Shown here in pieces: positions 26,118 through 34,355 of a stretch of 64,000 nucleotides of DNA (positions are counted from its first letter, which is position 1; every line of letters starts with the position of its first letter). The stretch is taken from NCBI RefSeq assembly GCF_036346615.1, contig NZ_CP107836.1:2232001-2296000 (forward strand). Reading direction: 5' to 3'. The notes under the pieces were generated by a model, which saw nothing but the letters and a program-made list of their open reading frames with translations, had not been told where the DNA came from and did no database searches. The position numbers were made by a program, and so were the translations under genes. This stretch comes from Streptomyces sp. NBC_00523 (GTDB taxonomy: Bacteria > Actinomycetota > Actinomycetes > Streptomycetales > Streptomycetaceae).

Positions 26118-26681
26118 ATGAGCGCTTCCGCCCCCTTCGGGCCCCGTGAGTTCCAGCTCGTCCTGTTGCGCCGGATGGCGGACCACCAGCCGGATCTGGT
26201 GGAGGACGCCCGGCACGAGTTGAGCGCGACGCTCGCGGAGATGCGGGAGGCGAACCGGCGCTGGCAGGCCATGGTCCGGGCGCCACGCGGGCGGGGCTCG
26301 CTGCGGCGCTACCGGTCGGTGCTCGGCGAGCCGGAGTCGACGGGGCGCCGGGTCATCGGTGACCTGGAGTGCGACGTGCTGCTGTGGCCGGTGCCGCTCT
26401 GGCCCGACCTGCGGTTCGAGGTGATGGTGGCGCCGGGCGGGGCGGTGTGGAACGAGTGGCTGGTACGGGCGCGGGGCGCCGCCGCGCCGGTGCTCCGCAC
26501 GGTGGACGACCTGGTGCCGTGGTCGTGCACGGTGGACGAGGTCGCCCGGGCCTTCGCCCCGGCCCGGCCGATGGAGGGGAGCGCGCCGACACGGTTCGCG
26601 CTGGGGGTGGGGTCCGGGGCGGGGGCGTGTGTCGTGGAGTTCACGTGGGGGTTGTTGCAGCGGGTGGTTCCGGGGGGCTGA
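26118..26681 (+). CDS. Conserved hypothetical protein
   Basis: Cytoplasmic protein of 187 residues; I do not recognise a characterised domain. It is rich in Arg and Trp, with no signal peptide or membrane segment. Segments such as [20 protein letters not shown] and [20 protein letters not shown] suggest a compact alpha/beta fold. ATG 26118 is chosen because a CACGAT hexamer (26105-26110) lies 7 nt upstream; ATG 26109 is possible. It follows the MarR gene by 24 bp on the same strand. Confidence 0.6.
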   Translation: MSASAPFGPREFQLVLLRRMADHQPDLVEDARHELSATLAEMREANRRWQAMVRAPRGRGSLRRYRSVLGEPESTGRRVIGDLECDVLLWPVPLWPDLRFEVMVAPGGAVWNEWLVRARGAAAPVLRTVDDLVPWSCTVDEVARAFAPARPMEGSAPTRFALGVGSGAGACVVEFTWGLLQRVVPGG

Positions 26682-26686
26682 GGGCG

Positions 26687-26765
26687 CCTCAATCGCCGGC
26701 GGGCTCGTTGGCCTTGCCGTCCGGGCGTCCTCAAGCGCCGGACGGGCCGGGTTTGCCGCGCGGGC
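26687..26765. repeat. Two degenerate copies of the dispersed extragenic repeat
   Basis: CCTCAATCGCCGGCGGGCT starts at 26687 and CCTCAAGCGCCGGACGGGCC at 26728, both variants of the unit at 20391. They lie between the hypothetical gene and the MreB-like gene. The rest of that 318-bp gap is GC-rich with small inverted repeats and no gene I can support. Confidence 0.6.
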
Positions 26766-26999
26766 TGGGAACGGGCGGGCGGGCCGAGTCCTGCCCGGTG
26801 GGCAGCGGAGCCGCGGGCGTCCGCCGGGCGGCGGGTTCGTACGGTGCCGCGCGCTTCGTGCGCGTGGCGCGCTCGACACGCCGTCAGGTTGTCCCTCCTC
26901 CGGACCAGCCCAGCGGGCGGCGCGTCCCCGAACGGCGCAGGCTTTCAGGTGAGCCGGCTGTTCGTCGGTCGCCCTCAACGCTCTCGGGAGGAACCCGCC

Positions 27000-28037
27000 G
27001 TGACCGTCAGCCTTGAGCAGTTGCGCCGTTGCCATGTCGCCGTCGACCTGGGGGCCGCCCGCACCCGGGTGTACGTCAAGGGGCCCGGCCTCGTCGTGGA
27101 CGAGCCGAGTGTCGCCGCCGTCAACACCCGTACCGGCTCACTGATCGCCGTGGGCGCGCTCGCCGAGCAGATGACGGGCCGCACCCCGGACTACATCCGG
27201 GTGGCCCGGCCCGTGTCCGGCGGGACCGTCGTGGACATCGAGATGGCCCAGCGCATGCTGCGCCACCTGCTCGGCGAGAAGCTCCGGCGCCAGCTGCGCC
27301 GCAAGCCCTGGCTGCGCGCCGCCGCCTGCACCCCGCACGACAGCGACCCGCTGGCACGCCGGGCCTCCGTGGAGACCCTGGTCGGCCTCGGCGCCCGCCG
27401 GGTGGAGCTCGTCGACACCCTGATCGCGGCGGCCGTCGGCTGCGGGCTGCCGGTCGAGCAGCCGACCGCGACCATGATCATGGTGTGCGGCGCCGCGACG
27501 ACGCAGATCGCGGTGCTCTCGCTCGGCTCGATCGTGACGGCGGTCCGCCTCCCGGTCGGCGGCGACGCCATCGACCACGCGGTCATCCAGCACCTGCGCC
27601 AGCACCACGAACTGATGCTGCCGAGCCAGTCCGTGCGCCCCCTCCAGCTCGCCCTGCACGGCAACGGGCTGACCACGCAGGGCCCCTCGGTCACCGAGAT
27701 CCACGGCCGCGACGTCGCCACCGGCCTCGCCCGGTCCGTCCAGGTCGACACCGCCGCGATCCGGCAGGCGATCCACCGCCCGCTCACCGCCGTCCTGGAC
27801 GGCGTCGGCAAGGTGCTGCGGGACTGCCCGCCCGACCTGGTCGCCGACCTCGCCGACTGCGGGATCACGATGGTCGGCGGGAGCGCCCTGCTGCCCGGCC
27901 TCGACCAGATGCTGCGCGACGCGACCGGCGTGCCGGTGCACATCGCGGAGCGGCCCGACACCTGCTCGATCCTCGGTCTGGGCGCCATGATGGAGGGCGA
28001 GATCAGCCCCCTGGTGCTCGACCCGCTGGCGAGCTGA
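27000..28037 (+). CDS. MreB/Mbl-like actin homologue
   Basis: Bacterial actin-fold protein of 345 residues. The phosphate 1 loop is VAVDLGAARTRVYVKG, the connect and phosphate 2 regions include RVELVDTLIAAAVGCGLPVE and MVCGAATTQIAVLSLG, and the adenosine motif is GITMVGGSALLPGLDQML. The order matches MreB, but several positions are unusual (CGAATTQ where MreB has an IGGGTT-like motif), as in the divergent Mbl protein of Streptomyces. It is not linked to mreC/mreD here. GTG 27000 follows GGGAGGAA. A GAF-kinase-like gene follows 19 bp later. Confidence 0.85.
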   Translation: MTVSLEQLRRCHVAVDLGAARTRVYVKGPGLVVDEPSVAAVNTRTGSLIAVGALAEQMTGRTPDYIRVARPVSGGTVVDIEMAQRMLRHLLGEKLRRQLRRKPWLRAAACTPHDSDPLARRASVETLVGLGARRVELVDTLIAAAVGCGLPVEQPTATMIMVCGAATTQIAVLSLGSIVTAVRLPVGGDAIDHAVIQHLRQHHELMLPSQSVRPLQLALHGNGLTTQGPSVTEIHGRDVATGLARSVQVDTAAIRQAIHRPLTAVLDGVGKVLRDCPPDLVADLADCGITMVGGSALLPGLDQMLRDATGVPVHIAERPDTCSILGLGAMMEGEISPLVLDPLAS

Positions 28038-28056
28038 CCCGGGCGGGAGCGGCGGG

Positions 28057-29616
28057 ATGACGGACCGAGGCCTGCCCAGGTCGCCGCTGCTGCCCCGGCT
28101 CCTCGAAGCCGTGCTGAGCGTCGGCTCGGACCTCGAACTCCGGGCGACGCTCCAGCAGATCATCGACACCGCGACCGCCCTGACCGACGCCCGGTACGGG
28201 GCGCTGGGCGTACTGGACCCCGCGCGCGGCACCATCCGCGAGCTATACGTGTGCGGGATGACCGAGGCCGAGCAGGCGGCGATCGGTGACTTCCCGGACG
28301 GGCACACGGGCCTGCTCGGCGCGCTCGTGGACGCGCCGGGCCCGCTGCGCTCCGACGACCTGCCGGCCGATCCGCGCGCCACCGGCATCCCGCCCGGGCA
28401 TCCCCCGATGCGCTCGTTCCTCGGCGCCCCGATCCGGGTCCACCACGAGGTCTTCGGCAACATCTATCTCGCCGAGAAGCACACCGGGCACTTCACGGAG
28501 ACCGACTCGGGACTGCTGAAGGTCCTCTCCGCGCAGGCGGGCATCGCGATCGGCAACGCCCGGCTGTACGAGAGCGCCCGTCAGCGGGAACGCTGGATCG
28601 AGGGCGCGGCGGCCGTCACCAACACCCTGCTCACCGGAGCGAACCCGGCCGACGCGCTGACGACGGTGGCGGAGCGGGCGCGGCTGCTCAGCGACGCCTC
28701 GGCCGGGGTGATCCTCCAGCCCACCGACGCGGGCGGGATGGAGATCGTGGTCGCCTCGACGCACGAGGACCCGGCCGGTCTCGTGGGCACGGCGATCGCC
28801 CCCGGCTCCCCCGTCCTGGAGCAGCTGCTCGGGGGCGAGCCCGTGTTCATCGAGGACTCGGCGACCGATCCCCGGATGACGACGCCGGTACGGTCGCGGT
28901 TCGGGCCGAGCATGATGCTGCCGCTGCAGAGCGGGGGCCGGCTCATCGGGACGCTCGCCCTGCCCCGGCGGCGCGGAGCCCGCCCGTACACCGGCGTGGA
29001 CCGGCTGCTGGCCGCCCAGTTCGCCTCGCAGGCCGCGCTGGCGCTGGTGCTGGCGGACTCGCAGCAGGACCGGGAGCGGCTGGCGGTGTACGAGGACCGC
29101 GACCGGATCGCGCGGGACCTGCACGATCTGGTCGTCCAGCGGCTGTTCGCCACCGAGATGATGCTGGAGTCGACGCGCCGCAGGGCCGGTGCCGGGGAGA
29201 CGGGCGAGCTGCTCGGGACGGCCGTGGACGAGCTGGACTCCACGATCCAGGAGGTGCGGACGGCCATCTTCGCGCTCCAGCAGCCGCCCGCCGAGGCCCC
29301 CACCACCTTCCGGGGCCAGGTGCTCCGGGAGACCGGGGGCGCGGCGGCGGTGCTCGGCTTCCAGCCGTCGGTGCGGTTCGCCGGGACGGTCGACGCGCTG
29401 GTGGCGGAGCCGGTCGCCGGGCGGCTGCTCGCGGCGCTGCGGGGCGCGCTGGCGGCGGCGCACCGGCGGGCCGGGGTCTCGGCGATCGAGGTGGAGGTGG
29501 ACGCGACGGCCACCCTGCCGGACGGGCGGGGCGCGGTCCGCCTCACGGTGGCGGACGACGGGCACGAGCCGGACGGTGCGCGGGCGGAGACGGTGACCTG
29601 GGAGGCGCCGCTGTGA
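28057..29616 (+). CDS. GAF-domain sensor kinase-like protein with degraded ATPase
   Basis: Protein of 519 residues resembling the DevS/DosS group: two GAF domains (about 20-175 and 190-335; LTDARYGALGVLDPARGTIR, then TTVAERARLLSDASAGVILQ) and a HisKA_3 helix pair DRIARDLHDLVVQRLFATEM with His 356. The HATPase is damaged: the N-box position reads LRGALAAAHRRAG with no Asn, the DxG box is DDGHEPDG, and the protein ends soon after with no second glycine box. It probably no longer phosphorylates and may act as a sensor or scaffold. No response regulator is adjacent; the MreB-like gene lies 19 bp upstream. Confidence 0.88.
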   Translation: MTDRGLPRSPLLPRLLEAVLSVGSDLELRATLQQIIDTATALTDARYGALGVLDPARGTIRELYVCGMTEAEQAAIGDFPDGHTGLLGALVDAPGPLRSDDLPADPRATGIPPGHPPMRSFLGAPIRVHHEVFGNIYLAEKHTGHFTETDSGLLKVLSAQAGIAIGNARLYESARQRERWIEGAAAVTNTLLTGANPADALTTVAERARLLSDASAGVILQPTDAGGMEIVVASTHEDPAGLVGTAIAPGSPVLEQLLGGEPVFIEDSATDPRMTTPVRSRFGPSMMLPLQSGGRLIGTLALPRRRGARPYTGVDRLLAAQFASQAALALVLADSQQDRERLAVYEDRDRIARDLHDLVVQRLFATEMMLESTRRRAGAGETGELLGTAVDELDSTIQEVRTAIFALQQPPAEAPTTFRGQVLRETGGAAAVLGFQPSVRFAGTVDALVAEPVAGRLLAALRGALAAAHRRAGVSAIEVEVDATATLPDGRGAVRLTVADDGHEPDGARAETVTWEAPL

Positions 29617-29628
29617 GGGCGCCGGACG

Positions 29629-30060
29629 TCACGGGCCCGGCGCGGCCCGCAGGGCGACCCTGGTGTTCGAGTGCGCGACGCCCGCCTCGCGCTTGAGGCG
29701 GCGCAGGAGGGTGTCGAGCGCCGCGGTGTCGGCGGCGGTGGCGCGTACGAGATAGTCGTGGCCGCCCGTCACGTGCACGACCTCGGTGATGCCGGGCAGG
29801 GTCAGCACGGCCCGTTCGAACGTCTCGTTGGTGGTGTCCATCCGCAGGGTGACGTCGATGAAGACGACGAGCCCGGTGCGGGTGTCGGCGGCCGGGTCCA
29901 CGATCACCGTGAAGCCGCGGATGACGCCGTCCTTGCGCAGCCGCCGGACCCGGTCGGCCGCCGCGTTGGCGCTGAGTCCGACCCGTACGCCCAGGTCGCG
30001 GTACGAGATCCGGGCGTCCTCCTGGAGGACACCGAGGATTTCCCTGTCCAGACGATCCAT
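29629..30060 (-). CDS. Lrp/AsnC family transcriptional regulator
   Basis: Feast/famine regulator of 143 residues. Helix-turn-helix at about residues 5-50 (DREILGVLQEDARISYRDLG, then VGLSANAAADRVRRL), followed by the RAM ligand-binding domain (VHVTGGHDYLVRATAADTAA). ATG 30060 is chosen: the sequence MDRLDREIL is the family start and a CACAAT hexamer lies upstream; ATG 30069 is possible. It is divergent from an NarK-like transporter and probably controls it together with itself. Confidence 0.9.
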   Translation of the reverse strand: MDRLDREILGVLQEDARISYRDLGVRVGLSANAAADRVRRLRKDGVIRGFTVIVDPAADTRTGLVVFIDVTLRMDTTNETFERAVLTLPGITEVVHVTGGHDYLVRATAADTAALDTLLRRLKREAGVAHSNTRVALRAAPGP

Positions 30061-30077
30061 GGTCCCCATTGTGGCAG

Positions 30078-30098
30078 TTTCGGCGCATATGCGAAGAA
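30078..30098. promoter_or_regulatory. Palindrome between Lrp and transporter genes
   Basis: CGCATATGCG (30084-30093) is a perfect 10-bp palindrome, extended outward to TTCG-x-CGCATATGCG-x-AGAA. It lies 18-38 bp upstream of the Lrp start, in the divergent gap shared with the transporter, and is a good candidate Lrp-type operator. Confidence 0.5.
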
Positions 30099-30166
30099 CG
30101 GGGAGGCGTCCCCCGTACGGAGCAGGCCGACGGGCCCACGGCCCGTGGCCGTCCTTGACTGACGGT

Positions 30167-31378
30167 GTGGACACAGCCGCGAAGCAGTCACCCGTACCCG
30201 TGGACGCGCCGGGCCCGGCCGCGTACCGGAATCTGATCATGGCCACGATCGGCTTCACGCTCACCTTCTGGGCGTGGAACCTGATCGCGCCGATGTCGGG
30301 GGACTACAAGGACCGCCTCGGCCTGAGCTCGTTCCAGCAGTCGCTGCTGGTGGCGGTGCCCGTGCTGGTCGGCTCGCTGGGCCGGATCCCGGTGGGCGCG
30401 CTGACCGACAAGTTCGGGGCGCGGCTCCTGTTCCCGCTGACCTCGGCGCTGACCATCCTGCCGGTGCTGCTGCTGATCCCGGCGAAGAACTCGTACGGCG
30501 CCATGCTCGCCGTGGGGTTCCTGCTGGGGATCGGCGGCACGACGTTCGCGATCGGCATTCCGCTGGTCAACTCGTGGTTCCCGCCCGCCAAACGCGGTCT
30601 CGCGCTCGGCGTCTTCGGCATGGGCATGGGCGGCGTCGCGCTGTCCGGCTACTTCACACCGCGCATCGCCAAGCACGGCGACAACCTGCCGTTCCTCGTG
30701 GTCGCCGGCGCCCTCGTGGTGTACGCGGCGCTCGCCGGGCTGCTCATCAACGACCACCCGGGCCGCAAGGTCCCTACGGACTCGCTGGCGCACCGGCTGG
30801 GCTCGGCGGGCCGGCTGCGGGTCACCTGGGAGCTGTCCGCGCTGTACGCGATCGGCTTCGGCGGCATCGTGGCGTTCGGCGTGTACCTGCCGACGTACCT
30901 CAAGACGTGGTACGAGCTGACGCCGACCGACGCGGGCACGAAGGCGGCCGGGTTCGCCCTGGTCACGGTCATCTTCCGGCCGATCGGCGGCTGGCTCTCG
31001 GACCGGATCCACCCGGCGCTGGTCACCTCCGTGGCGCTCGGGGTGGCCGCCCTGATGGCGATCGTCCAGGCGTTCGACCCTCGGCTCGACCCGACCGGCA
31101 CGATCGCGCTGCTGGTCATGGCGGCGGGTCTGGGCACGGCGAGCGGCAGTGTCTTCGCGCTGGTCTCGCAGGTCACCCCGCAGGCGAAGGTGGGCAGCGT
31201 GACCGGCATCGTCGGCGCGATGGGCGGGCTCGGCGGGTTCGTGCCGCCGCTGGTGATGGGCGCGATCTACAGCGCGAAGGACTCGTACTCGATCGGCTTC
31301 ATGCTCCTGTCCGATCTGGCGCTGGCGGGCTGTGTGTACGCGTACGGGCGCATGCGGAACGTGCAGCGGGACGGGTGA
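30167..31378 (+). CDS. MFS transporter, nitrate/nitrite porter (NarK) type
   Basis: Major facilitator of 403 residues with about 12 hydrophobic helices. The N-terminal half has GRIPVGALTDKFGARLLFPL and the Gly-rich FGMGMGGVALSGYF, and the C-terminal half has FRPIGGWLSDRIHPALV and a VTGIVGAMGGLGGFVPPLVM stretch, which matches the NNP/NarK nitrate signature. GTG 30167 is used. A divergent Lrp gene is its probable regulator. A nitrite reductase (nirBD) is present 27 kb away in the same window, so nitrate or nitrite transport is reasonable, but other anions are not excluded. Confidence 0.82.
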   Translation: MDTAAKQSPVPVDAPGPAAYRNLIMATIGFTLTFWAWNLIAPMSGDYKDRLGLSSFQQSLLVAVPVLVGSLGRIPVGALTDKFGARLLFPLTSALTILPVLLLIPAKNSYGAMLAVGFLLGIGGTTFAIGIPLVNSWFPPAKRGLALGVFGMGMGGVALSGYFTPRIAKHGDNLPFLVVAGALVVYAALAGLLINDHPGRKVPTDSLAHRLGSAGRLRVTWELSALYAIGFGGIVAFGVYLPTYLKTWYELTPTDAGTKAAGFALVTVIFRPIGGWLSDRIHPALVTSVALGVAALMAIVQAFDPRLDPTGTIALLVMAAGLGTASGSVFALVSQVTPQAKVGSVTGIVGAMGGLGGFVPPLVMGAIYSAKDSYSIGFMLLSDLALAGCVYAYGRMRNVQRDG

Positions 31379-31389
31379 GGGGCGCGGGC

Positions 31390-31438
31390 GCGCGCCGGGG
31401 CGTGAGGCGGGCGGTGCGCGCCGGGGCGTGAGGCGGGC
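31390..31438. repeat. Two-copy tandem direct repeat
   Basis: A 23-bp unit beginning GCGCGCCGGGGCGTGAGG occurs at 31390-31412 and again, identical, at 31416-31438 (period 26 bp). It starts 12 bp after the transporter stop codon and ends about 55 bp before matB. Confidence 0.85.
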
Positions 31439-31493
31439 CTCATTCGTGACGGTCCGGGGGCCGGGGTGGGCGTGCCGATCTAGGGTGCGCAGG

Positions 31494-32957
31494 GTGATGC
31501 CACTTCTGCCCGCACTCCAGGACGTGTCCGGTCCGGCAGCCGCCCGCGAGGCCGTCCGGTTCGACGACGTCACCCTCACCCACTCCGAGCTGGCCCGGGT
31601 CACCGACGCCCTGGCGGCCCGCCTCACCGGCGCGGACCGGGTCGCCGTCTGGGCCACCCCGACCGCGCACACCGTCGTCGCGGTGGTCGCCGCGCTCCGG
31701 GCCGGGGTACCGGCCGTCCCGCTGAACCCGAAGACCGGGGAACGGGAGCTGGCGCACATCGTGGCCGACAGCGCGCCCTCCCTGGTCCTCGCCGCGCCCG
31801 ACGACGTGCTCCCGCCCGCCCTGGCCGGACTGGCGCGCCTGGACGTCACCACCGCGCCCCCGGACCCCGCGCCCGCCGCCGCCCTCCCGGAACCGGACCC
31901 GGAGTCCCCCGCGCTCGTCGTGTACACCTCCGGGACGACCGGCCCGCCGAAGGGCGCCGTCCTCCCCCGCCGGGCGCTCGCCGCGTCGCTGGACGCGCTG
32001 GAGGACGCCTGGGGGTGGACCGCTGATGACGTCCTGGTGCACGCGCTCCCCCTGTTCCATGTGCACGGGCTGATCCTCGGCGTCCTGGGCCCCCTGCGCC
32101 GGGGCGGCTCGGTGCGCCATCTGGGCCGGTTCTCGCCGGAGGGCGTGGCCCGGGAGCTGGGCGCGGGCGCCACGATGCTGTTCGGCGTACCGACCATGTA
32201 CCACCGGCTCGCCGAAGCCCTGGCGGACCCGGACGCGTCGGCCGGGCTCGCGAAGGCCCTCGCGGGCGCCCGGCTGCTGGTCTCCGGGTCGGCCGCGCTG
32301 CCGGTCCACGACCACGAGCGCATCGCGGCGGCGACCGGGCGCCGGGTCATCGAGCGGTACGGCATGACGGAGACCCTGATGAACACGGGCGTACGGGCCG
32401 ACGGGGCCCCGCGCCCCGGCACCGTCGGCCCGCCCCTGCGCGGGGTGGAGCTGCGCCTGGTCGAGGAGGACGGCACCCCGCTCACCGGCGCGGACGCGAT
32501 CGGCGAGATCCAGGTGCGCGGCCCGAACCTGTTCACCGGCTATCTGAACCGGCCCGACGCGACGGCCGCCGCGCTCACCGCCGACGGCTGGTTCCGCACG
32601 GGCGACATGGCCACGCTCGACCCGGACGGCTATGTGCGCATCGTCGGCCGCAAGGCCACGGACCTGATCAAGAGCGGCGGCTACAAGATCGGCGCCGGTG
32701 AGATCGAGAACGCGCTGCTCGACCACCCCGGTGTGCGGGAGGCGGCGGTCACCGGCGAGCCCGACGCGGACCTGGGCGAGCGGATCGTGGCCTGGGTGGT
32801 GCCCGCCGACCCGGCCGCCCCACCGACCGCCGGTGAGCTGGCGGACCATGTCGCCGCCCAGCTGGCCCCGCACAAGCGGCCGCGCACCGTCCGCTACCTG
32901 GACGCGCTGCCGCGCAACGACCTGGGCAAGATCATGAAGCGGGCGCTCCATGGCTGA
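31494..32957 (+). CDS. matB: Malonyl-CoA synthetase MatB (acyl-CoA ligase)
   Basis: ATP-dependent ligase that forms malonyl-CoA or methylmalonyl-CoA from the free diacid, CoA and ATP. About 487 residues. Adenylation motifs: YTSGTTGPPKGAV, YGMTETLMNT, GWFRTGDMA, GGYKIGAGEIE, and the catalytic Lys in GKIMKRAL. The sequence is very close to what I remember of the structurally studied S. coelicolor MatB (SCO2444). A TAGGGT hexamer at 31481-31486 lies 7 nt before GTG 31494, so that start is preferred over ATG 31497. It overlaps the carboxyltransferase gene by 8 bp. Confidence 0.92.
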   Translation: MMPLLPALQDVSGPAAAREAVRFDDVTLTHSELARVTDALAARLTGADRVAVWATPTAHTVVAVVAALRAGVPAVPLNPKTGERELAHIVADSAPSLVLAAPDDVLPPALAGLARLDVTTAPPDPAPAAALPEPDPESPALVVYTSGTTGPPKGAVLPRRALAASLDALEDAWGWTADDVLVHALPLFHVHGLILGVLGPLRRGGSVRHLGRFSPEGVARELGAGATMLFGVPTMYHRLAEALADPDASAGLAKALAGARLLVSGSAALPVHDHERIAAATGRRVIERYGMTETLMNTGVRADGAPRPGTVGPPLRGVELRLVEEDGTPLTGADAIGEIQVRGPNLFTGYLNRPDATAAALTADGWFRTGDMATLDPDGYVRIVGRKATDLIKSGGYKIGAGEIENALLDHPGVREAAVTGEPDADLGERIVAWVVPADPAAPPTAGELADHVAAQLAPHKRPRTVRYLDALPRNDLGKIMKRALHG

Positions 32958-34302
32958 GCGGCTGACGGCACGCGAGGCCGTCGCCGCGCTCACCGACGGC
33001 TTCACGGAGCTGCCCGCCCCCGCCGGGGACACCGACGGCGACGGCCCGCTCGGCTGGACCGGCTACGCGGAATCACGGGCCCGGGCCACCGCGCGTACCG
33101 GCGAGCAGGAGTCCGTCGTGCACGGCACCGCGACGGTCGGCGGACACCCCTGCGTGCTGCTCTCCTTCGAGTTCGGGTTCCTGGGCGGGTCGCTCGGGCA
33201 GCGCACCGGGGACCGGCTCGAAGCGGCGTACGAGGAGGCGATCACCCGGCGGCTGCCGCTCGTCTCGCTCGTCGCCACGGGCGGCAGCCGGATGCAGGAG
33301 GGCATGATCGCGCTGACCCAGCTCCAGCGGGTGGCCCGTGCCTCGGCCCGGCTGCGGGCGGCGGGCCCGGCGCAGCTCGCGGTCCTGCGCGACCCGACGA
33401 CCGGCGGCGGCTGGGCCACGCTGGGCGCGGGCGCGGACGTGATCCTGGCGGTGCCCGGGGCGCAGATCGGGTTCGCCGGGTCGCGGGTGCGTCCGGCGGA
33501 CGCCGACCCCGCCGCGTACACCGCCGAGGGCCAGCTCGCGGCCGGTTCGGTCGACGCCGTCGTGGCGCCCGAGGAGCTGCCGGGCACGGTCGGCCGCTGG
33601 CTCGGCCTGCTCGCCGCCGGGGACGTCCCATCCCCCGCCCCGGTCCCGGCGGCGCTCGCGGCGACGGATCCGCCGGAGACGGGCTGGGACGCGGTGCTCC
33701 GCGCACGGGCGGCGGACCGGCCGCGCGCCGGGGCCTATCTGGACGCCTACTTCGACGCGCGCCTGCCGCTGAGCGGCGACCGCTGCGGCGGCACGGACCC
33801 GGGGCTGCTGTGCGGATTCGGGGTGCGCGAGGGGCGTGCGGTGGCGTACGTGGCGCAGTGCGGTACGGCGACGCGCCCGGCCGGTTACCGCACGGCGGCC
33901 CGGGTGGTCCGGCTCGCCGACCGCCTCGGCGTCCCGGTCCTCACGCTGGTCGACACTCCGGGCGCGGCCAACGACGCGGAGGCGGAGCGGGCGGGCGCGG
34001 GGGCGGCCATCGCGGACGCCTTCGCGGCGGTGGCGGCGGCCCGGGTCCCGGTCACGACGCTGGTGATCGGCGAGGGCGGCTCGGGCGGGGCGCTGGCCCT
34101 GGCCGCGCCGGACAACACCCACGTCACCCCGGACAGCTACTTCTCGGTCATCGCGCCCGAGCTCGCCGCCGCGATCCTGAAGCGCTCCCCGGACCGGGTC
34201 CGGGAAACCGCCGGCCAACTGCGGCTGCGCCCGCAGGACCTGGTGGAGCTGGGCGTGGCCCGCTCGGTCGTGGGCCCGCGAGCCGACGGGCAGGGGACGT
34301 GA
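32950..34302 (+). CDS. Fused AccD-AccA type acyl-CoA carboxyltransferase
   Basis: Carboxyltransferase of 450 residues that joins the beta (AccD) and alpha (AccA) halves in one chain. The N half has FEFGFLGGSLGQRTGDRLEA and ATGGSRMQEGMIALTQL; the C half has TLVDTPGAANDAEAE and GEGGSGGALALAAPDNTHV. The AccD N-terminal zinc ribbon is absent. Neither a biotin carrier nor a biotin carboxylase is encoded nearby, so it must borrow partners or work differently. The start overlaps matB by 8 bp, giving tight coupling; both enzymes act on malonyl-CoA or methylmalonyl-CoA. Confidence 0.85.
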   Translation: MAERLTAREAVAALTDGFTELPAPAGDTDGDGPLGWTGYAESRARATARTGEQESVVHGTATVGGHPCVLLSFEFGFLGGSLGQRTGDRLEAAYEEAITRRLPLVSLVATGGSRMQEGMIALTQLQRVARASARLRAAGPAQLAVLRDPTTGGGWATLGAGADVILAVPGAQIGFAGSRVRPADADPAAYTAEGQLAAGSVDAVVAPEELPGTVGRWLGLLAAGDVPSPAPVPAALAATDPPETGWDAVLRARAADRPRAGAYLDAYFDARLPLSGDRCGGTDPGLLCGFGVREGRAVAYVAQCGTATRPAGYRTAARVVRLADRLGVPVLTLVDTPGAANDAEAERAGAGAAIADAFAAVAAARVPVTTLVIGEGGSGGALALAAPDNTHVTPDSYFSVIAPELAAAILKRSPDRVRETAGQLRLRPQDLVELGVARSVVGPRADGQGT

Positions 34303-34355
34303 AGGCTGGCTAGCGTGAACAAGGGGGCATTCACTCGTACGAGGAGATGACCACG

